In this document: piece after piece, positions 9,755 to 21,313 of the stretch
Position numbering within the stretch: the stretch's first letter is position 1
Layout: every line of letters starts with the position of its first letter
Assembly: GCA_020726505.1 (NCBI GenBank)
Contig: JAHLEZ010000015.1
Coordinates: forward strand, 1,736,001-1,800,000
Direction: 5' to 3'
DNA: 64,000 nucleotides
Source: Leptodontidium sp. MPI-SDFR-AT-0119
Taxonomy: Eukaryota; Ascomycota; Leotiomycetes; Helotiales; Leptodontidiaceae
Notes under the pieces: model-generated
The model's input: the letters and a program-made list of their open reading frames with translations, nothing else
Told to the model about the DNA's origin: nothing
Databases searched by the model: none
Translations under genes and position numbers: made by a program

Positions 9755-11713
9755 AGCAAGAAGGAAACGAACGGCCGGGAGGCAAGGCATTTGTCTGTTA
9801 GTTTTCGTCATGCATGTTCATCATCATCATCATCAAGCCGTTGCATATGGGAGTTGATAGATTGGCGGCAAAAGCTATGATAAGATGAATGAGATCCTTT
9901 TTGAAGCATTTTGTGGTGTTTTATTTTGGAGGTGTAGATTGTCGTTCCGTTTTCGCTGTCTCACTAAGTTCTTACTTTTATCAAGTGATCTGATGCTTGT
10001 TACTGTCTTCAGCGATCACGTAACATCCCATAGCTGAATTCCGTACCCCACCAGCAGGCTCAATTTGACTCTTCACCTAGTATCTCATCTTTCTTCCTTC
10101 ATTCCGTCTTTACATCGGCCGAAAACAGTGTTATATCCGTGCCAAGTCCGTGAGAACATTTGCCGTAATCGAACGTTTGAGATGTAAATTTTCTTCTTCT
10201 GATTATAGCGTTGTTAAATGATTTCACGCTGAGCTGAGTAGGTCTCGCTGACGAAGTGGTTTCGTGATTCGTTCTTTGAAGTGACGGTGCCTGGCTGGGA
10301 TCATCGTATTCCCAATCTGTTTGGTGTATGATATGGTATATACAAGAAGGATGATTCTGAGACGAATTATTGTGTTGCGCGGAACCTGTCGGAGATTCTG
10401 TTTAAGATGTTGTAAGTTTTAAGCTAGCCCCCCTTGGGCTGTTCGTATTTTGGTAGCTTGTTTGCTGATCGATCGAAACTTCTACTTTACCTTGAGAATC
10501 TGCGTTGGGTGTCTTCTTTGACCTTATCCTGACGTGAAGAGATACTGGAGTACAGATTTTTGATGAATAGACAGGGCAAGGAGTAAATAATGGGTATTTT
10601 TCTGTGGTTGTGTTGTTGTTCATCAAAAGTTCACCGCAGTTTGAAGTATACAAGGAGAGAGTGTTTTGGTTGTACGGCTTTTAAAAGTTCCAAGTCTAGT
10701 TCGTGATATTCGATGCACAGACTTCTAGATGATCGGTTCAGGCGGATTTGCAATACTGGACGAAGTAGGCGGATGTAGGAAAGTCGAAGCTGTGACAACG
10801 ATTGGACTTGATTGCACGCATGCAAAAGAGCTCTCATTCACTCGCTCACTTAGAGTACTGATGAAGGACGAATATCAAGCCGACCCTGACTGACGTACGT
10901 ATTGACGTGTGGCCATTTCGTTGCTGACGCATTGTGATTCGTTCGGACTCTAATCTCGTACATGAAGTTGGACTGGGCTGGCTGAGGTAGCTCGCCGCTG
11001 GTGGACTCGTGGAGTTGTGGTGCCCGTATCCACTTCAATAAAGGGGGACCTCGACTTGGGCAACCGAAATCATGGGTTGGAAGGGTGGGGAAGAATTGCG
11101 GCATGGAATGGTTTTCTCTTTCGGCTGGGTAATTGATTGCATGAAGTGTCACACAAATCACATCATCAAACCCAGGCAGTGAAATCAGATCCACATGACT
11201 CATCGTATTGCATTCTTGAATTTTGTTGAAGTGTACGGTCATCGTCGGATGTCAAGATGAAGCTGTCGTCAAAATAAAATGCCAACATAAGCTTGAAGTG
11301 AAATCCCCAACCTTGGAACTCTCTCCCCACCCATGCATGTCCAGATTAATATTTCGCTAACCCCCTGGCTCCCGACATTCTAATTTATCCCCTAGCCAAG
11401 TTTAGCCGGTACAGCTTCCAAGCAAAAGCGTATTCGTTTTCTTGAACTGCCAAGACCGCATTCGCTGCTTTTCAATTCGCTGAATTTGCGTTTAAGGCCG
11501 GACCGCTTTTCGGTCGAGTCGAACGTCCGACGCTAGCATCTCGCAGCGCTTCAGGGTTGTGATTAGACGAGGGAGGCAAGGGCCCAGGCCATGCCATGCT
11601 ATGCGCTTGCTCCAAAATGCAGTCATAAAGAAAGGGACTTCCGTTTGCCTGTCTTTTTGATTCTTTCTTCCTCATCACGTTCCCTTTGGACATCCTGGTT
11701 CACTCCTTCACCA
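9755..11713. other. 2 kb intergenic region without a supported gene
   Basis: It holds a short (CAT)n run at about 9818-9836 and otherwise mixed sequence. Minus-strand open frames at 10402-10653, 10631-10837 and 10850-11242 overlap or abut each other. They have no recognisable domains, no splice logic and atypical composition, so I leave them out. No tRNA or other RNA gene is apparent. The last ~250 bp, with CT-rich patches, should be the promoter/leader of the MFS gene. Confidence 0.45.
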
Positions 11714-14148
11714 ATGTCGAACATCGTGAGCAAAACTGACAATATGGCCGCCGCCACCACGGACGAATCTGCCCCGCCAACTCTCAAGAGTCCGTCCAGT
11801 GTTCTCCTCAACGAGAAAGTTGCAGGTGATGATTCAACTGTTCGAGGCTCGACTGCCAATACCACCAAGACTCCTTCGTTAGAGAATGGGGTCATGGCCA
11901 AGGAGATGCAGGTTGATCAGGAGGAGTTGACTAAGATCAAGACGAGTCAGGATGGTGTTGAATATCCAACTGGTGTCAAATTGGGTCTTATCTCGTTGGC
12001 TCTCTGTTTGAGTGTCTTGTTGTAAGTAAACATTCCTGCGCTTGCGCAAACAAATATGTGCCAGCATACATACAGTTCGCTAACAACTACGTTAGAATTG
12101 CTTTGGACAACACTATTATTGTGAGCGCACTCCTATGTCTCTGATTTGTTTTGTTTTGGATTCGTTTGCACAACTTGAACACGCCTCGAGTACGCCATGC
12201 GGTACCCCACATGAATTTGCGCCTCGACATATCGCTCGTCTTATCGAAGGTTCTAAAGGATTCAACTGAAACTGCTGTCGACTATGCTTTTATTGTCACT
12301 ATCTTTACAGTACTAACAAGAAAATAGGCCACCGCTATCCCAAAGATCACCGACCAATTCCACTCGCTTCCAGACGTCGGATGGTATGGCTCAGCATACC
12401 TCCTCACAACAGCCTCCTTCCAACTCCTTTTCGGAAAGTTCTACACCTTCTTCTCAATCAAATATGTGTACCTCATTGCGATCGGTATCTTCGAGTTGGG
12501 CTCCTTGATTTGCGGTGTCGCCCCTAACTCGACCACTTTGATCGTTGGACGTGCCATTGCTGGGTTGGGCTCAGCTGGTATCTTCTCTGGTGCCTTGATT
12601 ATTGTCGCCTACTCTGTTCCTTTGGTCAAGAGACCTATGTACTCTGGTTTTATCGGGGCTATGTATGGTATGTTCGGAACCATCTACGCCCACCCCACCT
12701 CCGCCCCCAGTTCCCTACAATATACTTACCACTCAACAGGTATCGCCTCTGTCGCCGGGCCTCTTCTTGGAGGAGTATTCACCGACAAAGCTACCTGGAG
12801 ATGGTGCTTTTATATTAACCTGCCTGTACGTACATAGATGTACAAACGCCATCACCAGATGGCGGCCAGACATTAACCATAATCCATTTAGAACCCCGAT
12901 ATGTCGACTATTTGGCAGTCTGATGGAGCATGGAACAACAGCTAACATATTTTGACTAGATCGGAGCAATTACTATGATTGTGATTTTCTTCTTCTTCAA
13001 GGCTCCTCACAGAGATGCTGTCAAGAGCCAAGGCTGGAAGGAAGATATCAAGGCCTTCGATATTTACGGAACCATGGTCTTCCTCCCTGCAATTATCACT
13101 CTACTCTTGGCACTTCAATGGGGTGGAACTAAGTACCCATGGGGCAACTGGCGAATCATCCTCCTCTTTGTTATGTTCGGAATTCTAATCAGTGCTTTCA
13201 CTACCATCCAGGTTAGTCTTTATTTATATTCCAGAGAACGTAGAATTCTGATACTGATGTACGTGTAGTTCTGGAAGCAAGAAACCGCCACAATCCCGCC
13301 CAAGATGATGAAGCAAAGAACCATGTGGGCCGCATGCTTTTATTCTTTTGCCATGGGGTCTTTCTTCCTCTTGCTGGTCTACTTCCTACCAATCTGTGAG
13401 TATTCTCAAGATTTTCTGGAGACATATCCTGCCCTTTTCCTTGCACAGTCCTACCGACCTACCTAGGTAAAGAGGCAATTACTGACTCCCACTTAATATA
13501 GGGTTCCAAGCAGTTAAAGGTGCTTCAGCTGTCAAGTCCGGCATCATGAACTTGCCCATGGTCCTCTCACTTATCATTGTTTCCATTCTCTCTGGAGTTG
13601 GAGTCACAGTGTTAGGGTACTACGCTCCATTCATGATATTCGGCTCAATCTTCGGCGCCGTCGGTGTCGGTCTTCTCTCAACCTTCACACCAGAGTCAAA
13701 CCACAGCATGTGGATTGGATACCAATGCATCGCAGGCATTGGCATTGGTTTGGGAATGCAGCAACCCCTCATCGCAGTCCAAACCGTGCTGGATATCTCT
13801 CTCGTCCCTATCGGCACCTCCATCATAATCTTCGTCCAGACCCTCGGCGGCGCCCTCTTCGTCTCAATCGGCCAGAACGTCTTCACTAACAAACTCGTCG
13901 AAGGCCTCGCCAAATACGCACCCAGCGTTGATCCACTGAGCGTTCTCAGAATCGGCGCCACGTCTCTCCAGAGCTCACCTGATCTCGCTAAGGTCGACCT
14001 CCCAGGTGTCATAATGGCCTACAACGATGCTCTCACCCACTCTTTCCTCGTTGCTGCTATCATGGCGGCTTTCACGATTATCGGATCGGGATGTATTGAG
14101 TGGAAGAGTGTTAAGGGGAAGAAGATCGATTCGGCTATGGCTGCATAG
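11714..14148 (+). CDS. MFS transporter, DHA2-like (14-helix drug:H+ antiporter type)
   Basis: Seven exons (11714-12021, 12096-12120, 12328-12667, 12740-12825, 12960-13211, 13269-13395, 13502-14148) join in phase to 594 residues. A ~90-residue hydrophilic N-terminus precedes the first helix, which ends with LIALDNTII (the 25 nt second exon encodes part of it). Family marks: [13 protein letters not shown] (loop 4-5 region), motif C as [12 protein letters not shown], and [10 protein letters not shown], a signature of DHA2 transporters. Related proteins (AflT-like, Azr1-like) export drugs, toxins or self-made metabolites at the plasma membrane by proton antiport. Its substrate cannot be told, and no biosynthetic core gene is nearby. 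An earlier in-frame ATG at 11591 would add a basic stretch unlike the family, so I take 11714. Confidence 0.93.
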
Positions 14149-14913
14149 ATAGATCGGATCGGATTAGTGCAGAGAAGTGCTTATTATATATATGTATGTG
14201 TATGTGTACATACGATACGATACGGCGGTATATATCTTTGTGGGGTTGATTGATTGCATTTGCATTAGCCAGGCGTTGAGTGGATTGGTGGTATACCTCA
14301 CTTCTAATTTGCGTGTACTTTGCTGTACATGTACGGCAAGCGAGCCTTTTCATTTTGCATTTGCTAGATATGGCTAGACTCAGCTTGGCATCGGCTCGGC
14401 TCACTCTTCTCTATTTACGACATTGCTTGTTTGTTTGCTCTGTGGATGATGCATGGATGGATGGTATAGATAGTACAGCCATAGACGGACAGATATAAGC
14501 TAGACAAATTCTACTCTCATTTTGGATGGATGGGTGGGTATATATGGGATCCCCCACACCCATTCTTCTTCCACCAGACCTTTTTGCACTTCTTCACAAT
14601 ACAATACAACAAACACAGTGAGCTAACCCAACGGCTCAAAGGTTCTGGTGGAGATTTCCTTTTCGTTCGACTGCTTGGCTGGATTCTTTGGCCTTGGGAA
14701 AGATTACTTGCTTTCCCTAATCCTACCCTACCTTCTCAGAGGTAAACGAGTACTCTTTTTGTATTTTTTACATTGAGAACGAATCCCTGGATGCCTCCCT
14801 CCTCTCACGCTTATCCGATTTTTTTTTTCCAAGTTACTTGAAATTTTTGACACTTTATGGTTTTAAGTGGATGGATATATAGATAGATACAATGGGTACT
14901 ACCTACAGGCCAT
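14149..14913. other. intergenic, simple repeats
   Basis: Contains a (TA)n/(TGTA)n patch at about 14185-14235 with GATAC repeats, and CT-rich and poly-T tracts near 14750-14830. No gene seen. Confidence 0.4.
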
Positions 14914-15026
14914 AGCAAATGTTAAATGTCACCAGTTGCGGTGGGGCTTTGAGCCTGTACAGACCAATCATCTAGTCAAGATATTAGATCTTGCTCTTTA
15001 ATTGGCTCAACCATTTAACATTTGCT
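14914..15026. repeat. short inverted repeat, 15 bp arms, 113 bp in total
   Basis: AGCAAATGTTAAATG at 14914-14928 is the exact reverse complement of 15012-15026. The 83 bp interior is AT-rich and includes GGGGCTTTGAGCC. This could be a tiny MITE relic or a cruciform-forming spacer. Confidence 0.6.
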
Positions 15027-15090
15027 GTCCCCTGGTTAGAGCTGAGGGGGAGGGTTCAATGTAATTCTTCGTTCAAGCGTACAAGCAAGT

Positions 15091-15202
15091 GTGAAAATCA
15101 GAATATGACATTGCAGTCTTGTTGATGTATAGGAAACGAACAAGCACCACAACCTTCTCAAGTGAGAAATCAGGATATGACATTGCAGTCTCGTCAATGT
15201 AT
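15091..15202 (+). repeat. direct repeat of 40/41 bp
   Basis: 15091-15130 and 15162-15202 match almost base for base (GTGAAAATCAGAATATGACA against GTGAGAAATCAGGATATGAC, then ...TTGCAGTCTYGTYRATGTAT), 71 bp apart. It lies in the 3' flank of the quinone-reductase gene. Confidence 0.75.
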
Positions 15203-15270
15203 GAATGAATGACCAAAATATTTTTCATTAATCTCTGCTATAATTTCGAATCCCTCCCACCACCAGACAG

Positions 15271-15462
15271 CTATAAGATAGCACACTTGCTCGGCAAACC
15301 ACACGGTCCCTCCCTATCCTTCTCCTCCTTGGCCGTCGCACCATTCTCTTTCTTTGTAGTTGTTGTTCCATCTTGGGTATTCTTCGCAGTAGCTCCATTC
15401 TCGTTGCCGTTCTCAGTAGCGGCCGTCACCTCCCCCTCCTTAGCACCGTCACTGCCTTGCAG
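15271..15462 (-). other. in-frame 63-codon extension behind the TGA of the Pst2-like gene, ending in a CaaX box
   Basis: Directly after the TGA at 15465-15463 the same frame stays open for 63 codons to a TAG at 15273-15271. The encoded tail is rich in Lys, Glu, Thr, Ala, Asn and Gly, like a flexible linker, and ends CGLPSKCAIL. That is a terminal CaaX box (C-A-I-L) with a further Cys six residues before it that could be acylated. The TGA is followed by CTG, a UGA-C context of the leaky type. I find no intron that would remove the stop and keep the frame. Translation of this tail is inference. Confidence 0.6.
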
Positions 15463-16393
15463 TCACGCGAAAGAGACGGTAGAGATCTTCTTGCCGAACT
15501 GCTCGCCCTGGATGGTGGCGAGTTCCAACTCGAGAGGTGTGGGTTGGCGAGAGCCGTCAGCGCCGGCGAATGTTCCTGCTCCCCAGGGAGAGCCGCCGTG
15601 GACTTCGTTCAGGTTAGTGAGTAGGGGGAAGGTGTGTGCGTAGCCGAGGGGGACGTAGATGACTGTTAGAAAGAATAAGAGTTAGTATGTTTCAAACCAA
15701 CACGACGTGGAATATTGGGTAGAGGTAAGAAGAGAAGTGGAAGGAGACTTACTGCCGTGGTGAGCAAGTGTCGACATAGCAGCGAGAGCTGTGCTCTCTT
15801 GTCCACCACCTGGAGTTCCGCTTGACACGAACACACCAGCGAACTTGCCCCAGTAGCCACCGGATCCCCATTGGCCTCCGGTGGTGTCCCAGAATGTCTT
15901 CCACTGGGCGGGGAAGTTTCCGTAACGAGTTGGGATGCCGAAGAGGAATGCGTCGTAGGTTGCGAGCTTTGCAGCGTCGATCACTGGGTACTCAGATTTG
16001 GGTGGGGCGTGCATCTGGAGGGCGGTTGTTAGAATGTGCTTGGGATGGGGGATGATGTGGTTGAGTGTCGGAGGAAGAGAGATAAGTACCTTAGTGAGAA
16101 CTTCTTGGGGAAGAGTCTCGGCGACTTGGTAGATATCGGCTTCAATACCAGCCTTTGCAAGACCAGCCTTCTCAGCCTCGGCGAGAGCCTTGATGTGGCC
16201 ATACATGGAGTACTGGGGAGGGAAATGATGTTAGCAGATGTTATAATATCTTCCTGCAGTTATTGTTGCTGCTAGTTCAAGCATCACATTTGCTTTGTTG
16301 TGATCACAACAGGCTGTTTGTAGTTGATGCATCTCGGAATATCGCATCCATGGCGGGGTAACTCACAAAGACGATTGCGACCTTAGGGGCCAT
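15463..16393 (-). CDS. pst2: NAD(P)H:quinone oxidoreductase of the WrbA/Pst2/Ycp4 flavodoxin-like family
   Basis: Minus-strand exons 16393-16367, 16212-16090, 16014-15753 and 15662-15463 join in phase to 203 residues (yeast Pst2 is 198). The FMN-binding start is [31 protein letters not shown], the FWDTTGGQW segment and [10 protein letters not shown] follow, all hallmarks of the family, and later the glycine-rich [12 protein letters not shown]. The enzyme reduces quinones by two electrons in the cytosol and protects against oxidative stress; yeast Pst2, Rfs1 and Ycp4 associate with eisosomes at the plasma membrane. The first intron (154 nt) separates F9 from Y10. The reading frame continues past the TGA into a tail with a CaaX box (separate entry), which may give a second, membrane-bound isoform. 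Confidence 0.95.
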
Positions 16394-17941
16394 TGTGAGA
16401 GATTTCTTGGATTGTTGTTGGGGAAGTTGAAGAGTTGGTGAGTTGAGTATCAAGTTGATGTCAAAGAATCAAAGTGAGTATGAAGTAAGAAGAAGAAAAC
16501 ATCGTATCAGCGGGAGAAGGCATTCTTTATACATGTGCTGCCCTAGCCTGCCCCTCATCGTTTGCACCATCTAGCCTCGTCGCTTCCCCCTCAATCGAAA
16601 CATGCATTGACCAATCAGCAGCGCCGCGACCGGGGCGCACATTGACCGATCCCGGCCTAGCGTCTTAACGTGCGCTGATGACAATGATTTAATAAGCTGG
16701 CCTGCATCAAAGCATCACCAAAGCATGACTGATGCTTGTGGAGCAGGCTTGACAATCTTGACTTCATAATGGCTCACGGGTGAGCAGGTAGGTAGATAAT
16801 TTTTAATTCGGTTATTTGTGTATTGAGGCATTTTGGAATGGAGGGTTTAGTAATGTGATTGCGTAACAAATAACGTTATGATATCCTATGACAGTTTGAC
16901 TACGTTTGAAGTTACTGTACCGTACCTAATGCTACTGCTCTATGCTTGACTTTACTGTACTCCCATCTGGCCTGTAGAGCAACAAAGGATAACCCGATAA
17001 GCGAGGAAAACGATTAAAACTACCTGGGCGGATACGAGTAATTGGCTCAATTTGATTGTGAATCCTTAATTCGGACGTGAGATATCATCCGATGGCAGAC
17101 TAGCATTCCCAAGCATTGAATTTGCTGTGTCATCTGTTAGTTGCTGGGCCAAAGCCATGGAATTGGAAGTGGAATGGCACAATAACGTTGTGATTGATGC
17201 CGTTGGAGTTTTCATCCTCCACTTCCACTATTTACTTCGAAGACAAAAACAAGAGATTGCAGATATGCGGTGTAGATTCCCAACAGCAATCCATCATGAT
17301 TCATGAACTGGTAATTACTGCACAGTACAAGCCTCAGAGATCATCATCGTATGTTGTACTATACAAATAAAAATCCAAAGACTCAAGAAATTCTCAAGCC
17401 CACAACCGTATCTGATGCAAGACCAGCATATCCCAGGACCACAAACCCACCCGTACCACCCAGACCTGCAAGTACCGTAACCCGCCATCCCGAGGAATTA
17501 ACGCGATTTGCTAGACCATTGCTCAAACGTGGCATGGAATCCCGAGTCCCATCTTCTGCTCCTCACCTCTTCTCATCTTATCCCAACTCAGTCTACTAGA
17601 ATCTTACTGGCCTAATGCAGAAAATGATGTGGCGAATCGGCTTACCAGCTACTTAGAAGCGTCCACCTCTGCAATCGTTCCCTCAGCACAAGCGCGGTGT
17701 GATAGAAGTTTACGGGAGTGTCCGTAGGCTGGGAGAGCGACCTGCAACAAAAGATTTCATCCCATCCCATTTCCTGTGCTGACGAAGACATGTGCATCTC
17801 ACCAATCCAAGACATTTTCCGGTTGTTCCACGTGATCACGCAGTCATTTCGCACAAGTCACGTTCCAATCTCCCTCCTTTCCATCAGTCAACGCGAAAGT
17901 CGCGACACTTATTCCAGTACGTCCCACGAAAAGCATGCCTA
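16394..17941. promoter_or_regulatory. 1.5 kb divergent intergenic region between the quinone reductase and msh1
   Basis: A CCAAT box (GACCAATCAG, CCAAT at 16611-16615) lies 218 bp upstream of the quinone-reductase ATG, within a ~45 bp stretch carrying two CATTGACCRATC-like copies. An imperfect inverted repeat (GCCTGCATCAAAGCATC ... GATGCTTGTGGAGCAGGC) spans about 16697-16753. An outlying copy of the GCGATGTGCAACAAAA repeat is at 17737. No gene is supported; the open frame at 17351-17599 looks accidental. Confidence 0.5.
17737..17752 (+). repeat. single outlying copy of the GCGATGTGCAACAAAA repeat
   Basis: GCGACCTGCAACAAAAGATT at 17737-17756 differs from the first unit of the array (1313-1332, GCGATCTGCAACAAAAGATT) at one base in 20. 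It lies 205 bp upstream of the msh1 ATG on the coding strand. Confidence 0.7.
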
Positions 17942-20900
17942 ATGCTCATCCCATACCCCTACCTTCGAGCCATCAGGCCTCGTCGGGTCTTTACCTCACA
18001 AGTTCACCATCTACACTCCTTCCCTATCTCCACCTCCACGCGTATTCCGAGAATCCAACCCACCGCCCATCCATCTTGCCGAAGTCAGAATAGAGGCAAG
18101 AAAACCAAAAGCAGCCTCAAACTCGACGACCTCCCCCAAGGCATCATCCCCTTAGACCCCCTCCCACTCGAACAAGATGCCCCCCCATCCTACTCGACCG
18201 TCGTCCAGCAGGCGCGGACCAACATGCGGAAATTCGAGAACTGCGTCCTGCTCACCCGCGTCGGCGGCTTCTATGAGTTGTACTTTGAGCACGCGGAGGA
18301 GTTCGCTTCGTTGTTGAATCTAAAGGAGGCGAGGAGGCCGACGAGACCCGGTGCACCGGTTGTTCCTATGGTATAGTCCCATCCCGACTTCTATTACTTC
18401 TGAGCCGTGTTGGTGTTGATTTTGGAATAGGCTGGCTTCCCGTTCTTCCAACTTGATCGATATCTCAAGATTCTTGTACAGGATCTGAATCGATATGTAG
18501 CTATTGCAGAGGAGTTCCCTAATGACGCTTCTGGGAAAGTCAAAGCTGGGGGCTTGATGCATGATCGGAGGGTCACTCGGATCATCACACCAGGAACACT
18601 CATCGATGAGAATTTCATGGATCCGTTTTCTAATAACTATGTCCTTGCTATTCATATCGCTGAAGATTCTGTCGATGGATCTCCCAAGGAATCACCTCCG
18701 GAATCGACTTCAGCGGCTCGAGAAAACTTGCCTGTTGGTCTTGCTTGGCTGGATCTTTCTACCGGCCATTTCTTCACTCAGTCAACGACACTTCCAAATC
18801 TACCTTCTTTTCTGGCTCGTATCGGCCCAAGAGAGATTGTTCTTGGCGAAGACCTCCAAGCTTCAAAAGACCATGGTATCTTTGAAGTCTTGGCTGATGA
18901 CCATCATCACCTCATCACTTACACCGACCCATCAAATGTTAAACAGATGTCTGAATGGGAATCTATGCTAGAATCACCAGTTCCAGCACGGACGATTACT
19001 GGTTTTACGCCCGAGGAAGTAGCAGCTGGAAGTTCTCTGCTTCAGTATGTTGAGACTCGGTTACAAGGGTCAAATATGAAACTCCAGCCACCATCAAGGC
19101 AGCTTGATATGATGGGCATTGACAAGAATACTATGCGAGCTTTGGAGATTAAGAAGACTATGAAGGATGATCTTTTGACGGGCAGTCTTTTGCATACTGT
19201 CAGACGAACTGTCACAAAGGGTGGTGCAAGATTGCTGGATAATTGGCTGAGTGAGTCTCCACAATCTAGTAAATAGACCTGATATTGACATGGTAATAGG
19301 CTCTCCCTCAACCTCAATAGATGTCATCAATTCCAGATTGGATCTAGTAACTAACATGCTAAACGATGATCTCCTCCGAGAACGCATCACCATCCTCTTA
19401 AAACGGAGTCACGATTCCCACCGCTTGCTTCAAAAGTTTGCCTTCGGTCGAGGTGATCCAGACGATCTCCTAGCTCTCGCAAGCACCATCTACGCAACCC
19501 AAGACATCATCGCCACTCTATCCCAAGACACTTCCGGAGACGCATGTATTCAAGCACTGATAAGCCGAATTGATCTCACAGGGCCCAACGAGCTCGCAAA
19601 ACGCATACGCGAAGCCATAGACGAAGAAGGAATCATGCAACAGCAACGACTCGAAGACAGTGAGGCAGGAGAGATACAAGCTCTAGCTGAAGCAATCGTG
19701 ACCTCCGAAGGATCTCGAGAAGACTCTTCCGTCCTCCCCAAAGGCACAAGAAAGAAGAAACCCACAAGCATCAGAGAACACTACTCGGACGACAGCGAGC
19801 CCTGGATAATGAAACCAGCCGCCAGCCCAACCCTCACACGCCTCCATGAAGACATCCTCACTCTCACAGCCGAGAAAGCAGAATTAGTCTCCTCCCTCTC
19901 ACAACGTCTCGGCGCCACAACACTCACATTACAATTCCGACCCGGCCTAGGCCACATCTGCCACATCAAAGGCAAAGACACCAAACTGCCTCTCCACTCC
20001 TCAGAAGGCTCACCCATCCGTACCCTCAGCTCCAGCAAAAGCACCCGCTCCTTCCACCACCCGGAATGGACAGCCCTAGGCCAAAAAATCGACACCTGCA
20101 AAACCCACATCCGCGCCGAAGAACACCGCGTCTTCCACGCCCTACGCTCCCACACGATCCACAACATCGTCAAACTCCGTCGCAACGCCGCCGTTCTAGA
20201 TGAACTCGACATAGCCTGCTCCTTCGCCGTCCTCGCTTCGGAAAAGCGCTGGACTAGACCCCTCCTCAACAACACCACAACGCACAAGATCGTCGGTGGG
20301 CGTCACCCAACAGTCGAAGGCGGTCTAGAGGAAGAAGGCCGCAGCTTCATCACCAACGACTGTTTCGTCGGCTCGACACCCCAGAAGAAAATATGGGTCA
20401 TCACCGGTCCGAATATGGCTGGCAAGAGTACATTCCTGAGACAAAACGCACTCATCACCATCCTCGCACAAGTTGGCTCCTACGTGCCAGCCGAGTACGC
20501 CGAACTAGGCATCGTAGATCAGATGTTCAGCCGCGTAGGCAGCGCGGATAACCTCTACAGAGACCAATCTACGTTCATGGTTGAGATGCTCGAGACGGCT
20601 GCGATACTCAAACACGCCACGTCCAAGAGCTTCGTCATCATGGATGAGATTGGGCGGGGGACGACGCCGGGCGATGGCACTGCCGTGGCGTTTGCGTGTC
20701 TGGCTCACCTGCTTAAGGTTAATGGGTGCAGGACGATTTTTGCCACGCATTTCCATGGTTTGGTGGATTTGCTCGAGGCGGAAGGCATGGTTGGGGGCGT
20801 GGGATTCTTTTGTACGGATGTTGCTGAGGATGAGAAGGGAGAGGGGTTTAGGTATGTGCATAGGCTGAGGGAGGGCGTTAATAGACGGAGTCATGCTTTG

Positions 20901-20996
20901 AAGGTTGCGAGGTTGGCGGGCTTGCCCGAGGAGGCTATTGCTGTTGCGAGGAGGGTATTGGAGGGGAAAGTGGGTAACGACAGGAAGAATTTGTAA
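17942..20996 (+). CDS. msh1: mitochondrial DNA mismatch repair protein MutS homologue 1
   Basis: Exons 17942-18370, 18431-19250 and 19300-20996 (introns of 60 and 49 nt) give 981 residues, close to yeast Msh1 (959). The N-terminus is an Arg/Ser/His-rich mitochondrial presequence. MutS domain I begins at FENCVLLTRVGGFYELYF, with the Phe-Tyr-Glu mismatch-reading motif, and continues in VPMAGFPFFQLDRYLK. The ATPase has Walker A GPNMAGKST near residue 785 and Walker B IMDEIGRGT near 865, with FATHFH after it. The protein binds mismatches and is needed for stable mitochondrial DNA. An in-frame ATG at 17792 would add 50 residues; I prefer 17942 because the sequence from there looks like a targeting peptide. 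Decayed copies of the 3' end lie just downstream. Confidence 0.97.
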
Positions 20997-21069
20997 GATA
21001 TTGTTGTATGATTTAGATTGAATGGAGAGGTGGCAAAAGTTATATGTAGGATTAGGGACATCGACTACC

Positions 21070-21313
21070 CTTGCGAGGAAGGAGTTAGAGGAGAAATTGG
21101 GTGGGAAGGGTGTGTACGATACCGATGGATATTTTGGTCATAGAATCTGGTGTAGATTAAATTTTGTGTAGAAATAGATGCACTTTCGCCTCTGCATGTA
21201 TCAGAGTGCCCAGAGGTAAGGGGGTTGCCGCTGTTGCAAGAAGGATGTTAGACGAGAAGTCTCAAGACAAGGAGACTTGCGAAGACTATATAAGATATTC
21301 TTGCATGATATGA
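21070..21313 (+). pseudogene. two decayed copies of the msh1 3' end
   Basis: The last codons of msh1 (from about 20916, LAGLPEEAIAVARRVLEGK, through the stop and ~20 bases beyond) recur in degraded form. Copy 2 at 21070-21135 reads LARKELEEKLGGKG. Copy 3 at 21206-21313 reads VPRGKGVAAVARRMLDEK and then matches the bases after the msh1 stop (AAGATATTCTTGCATGATAT against AAGATATTGTTGTATGATTT). No start or ATPase motif is present, so these are relics of tandem duplication. Confidence 0.65.

Noticed and set aside
10850..11242. 130-codon minus-strand frame in the 2 kb gap
   Set aside because: No domain, signal peptide or splice partner; overlapping short frames on the same strand look equally random.
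15209..15643. 144-codon + strand frame over the quinone-reductase 3' end
   Set aside because: It is the antisense shadow of the last exon and tail of the minus-strand gene.
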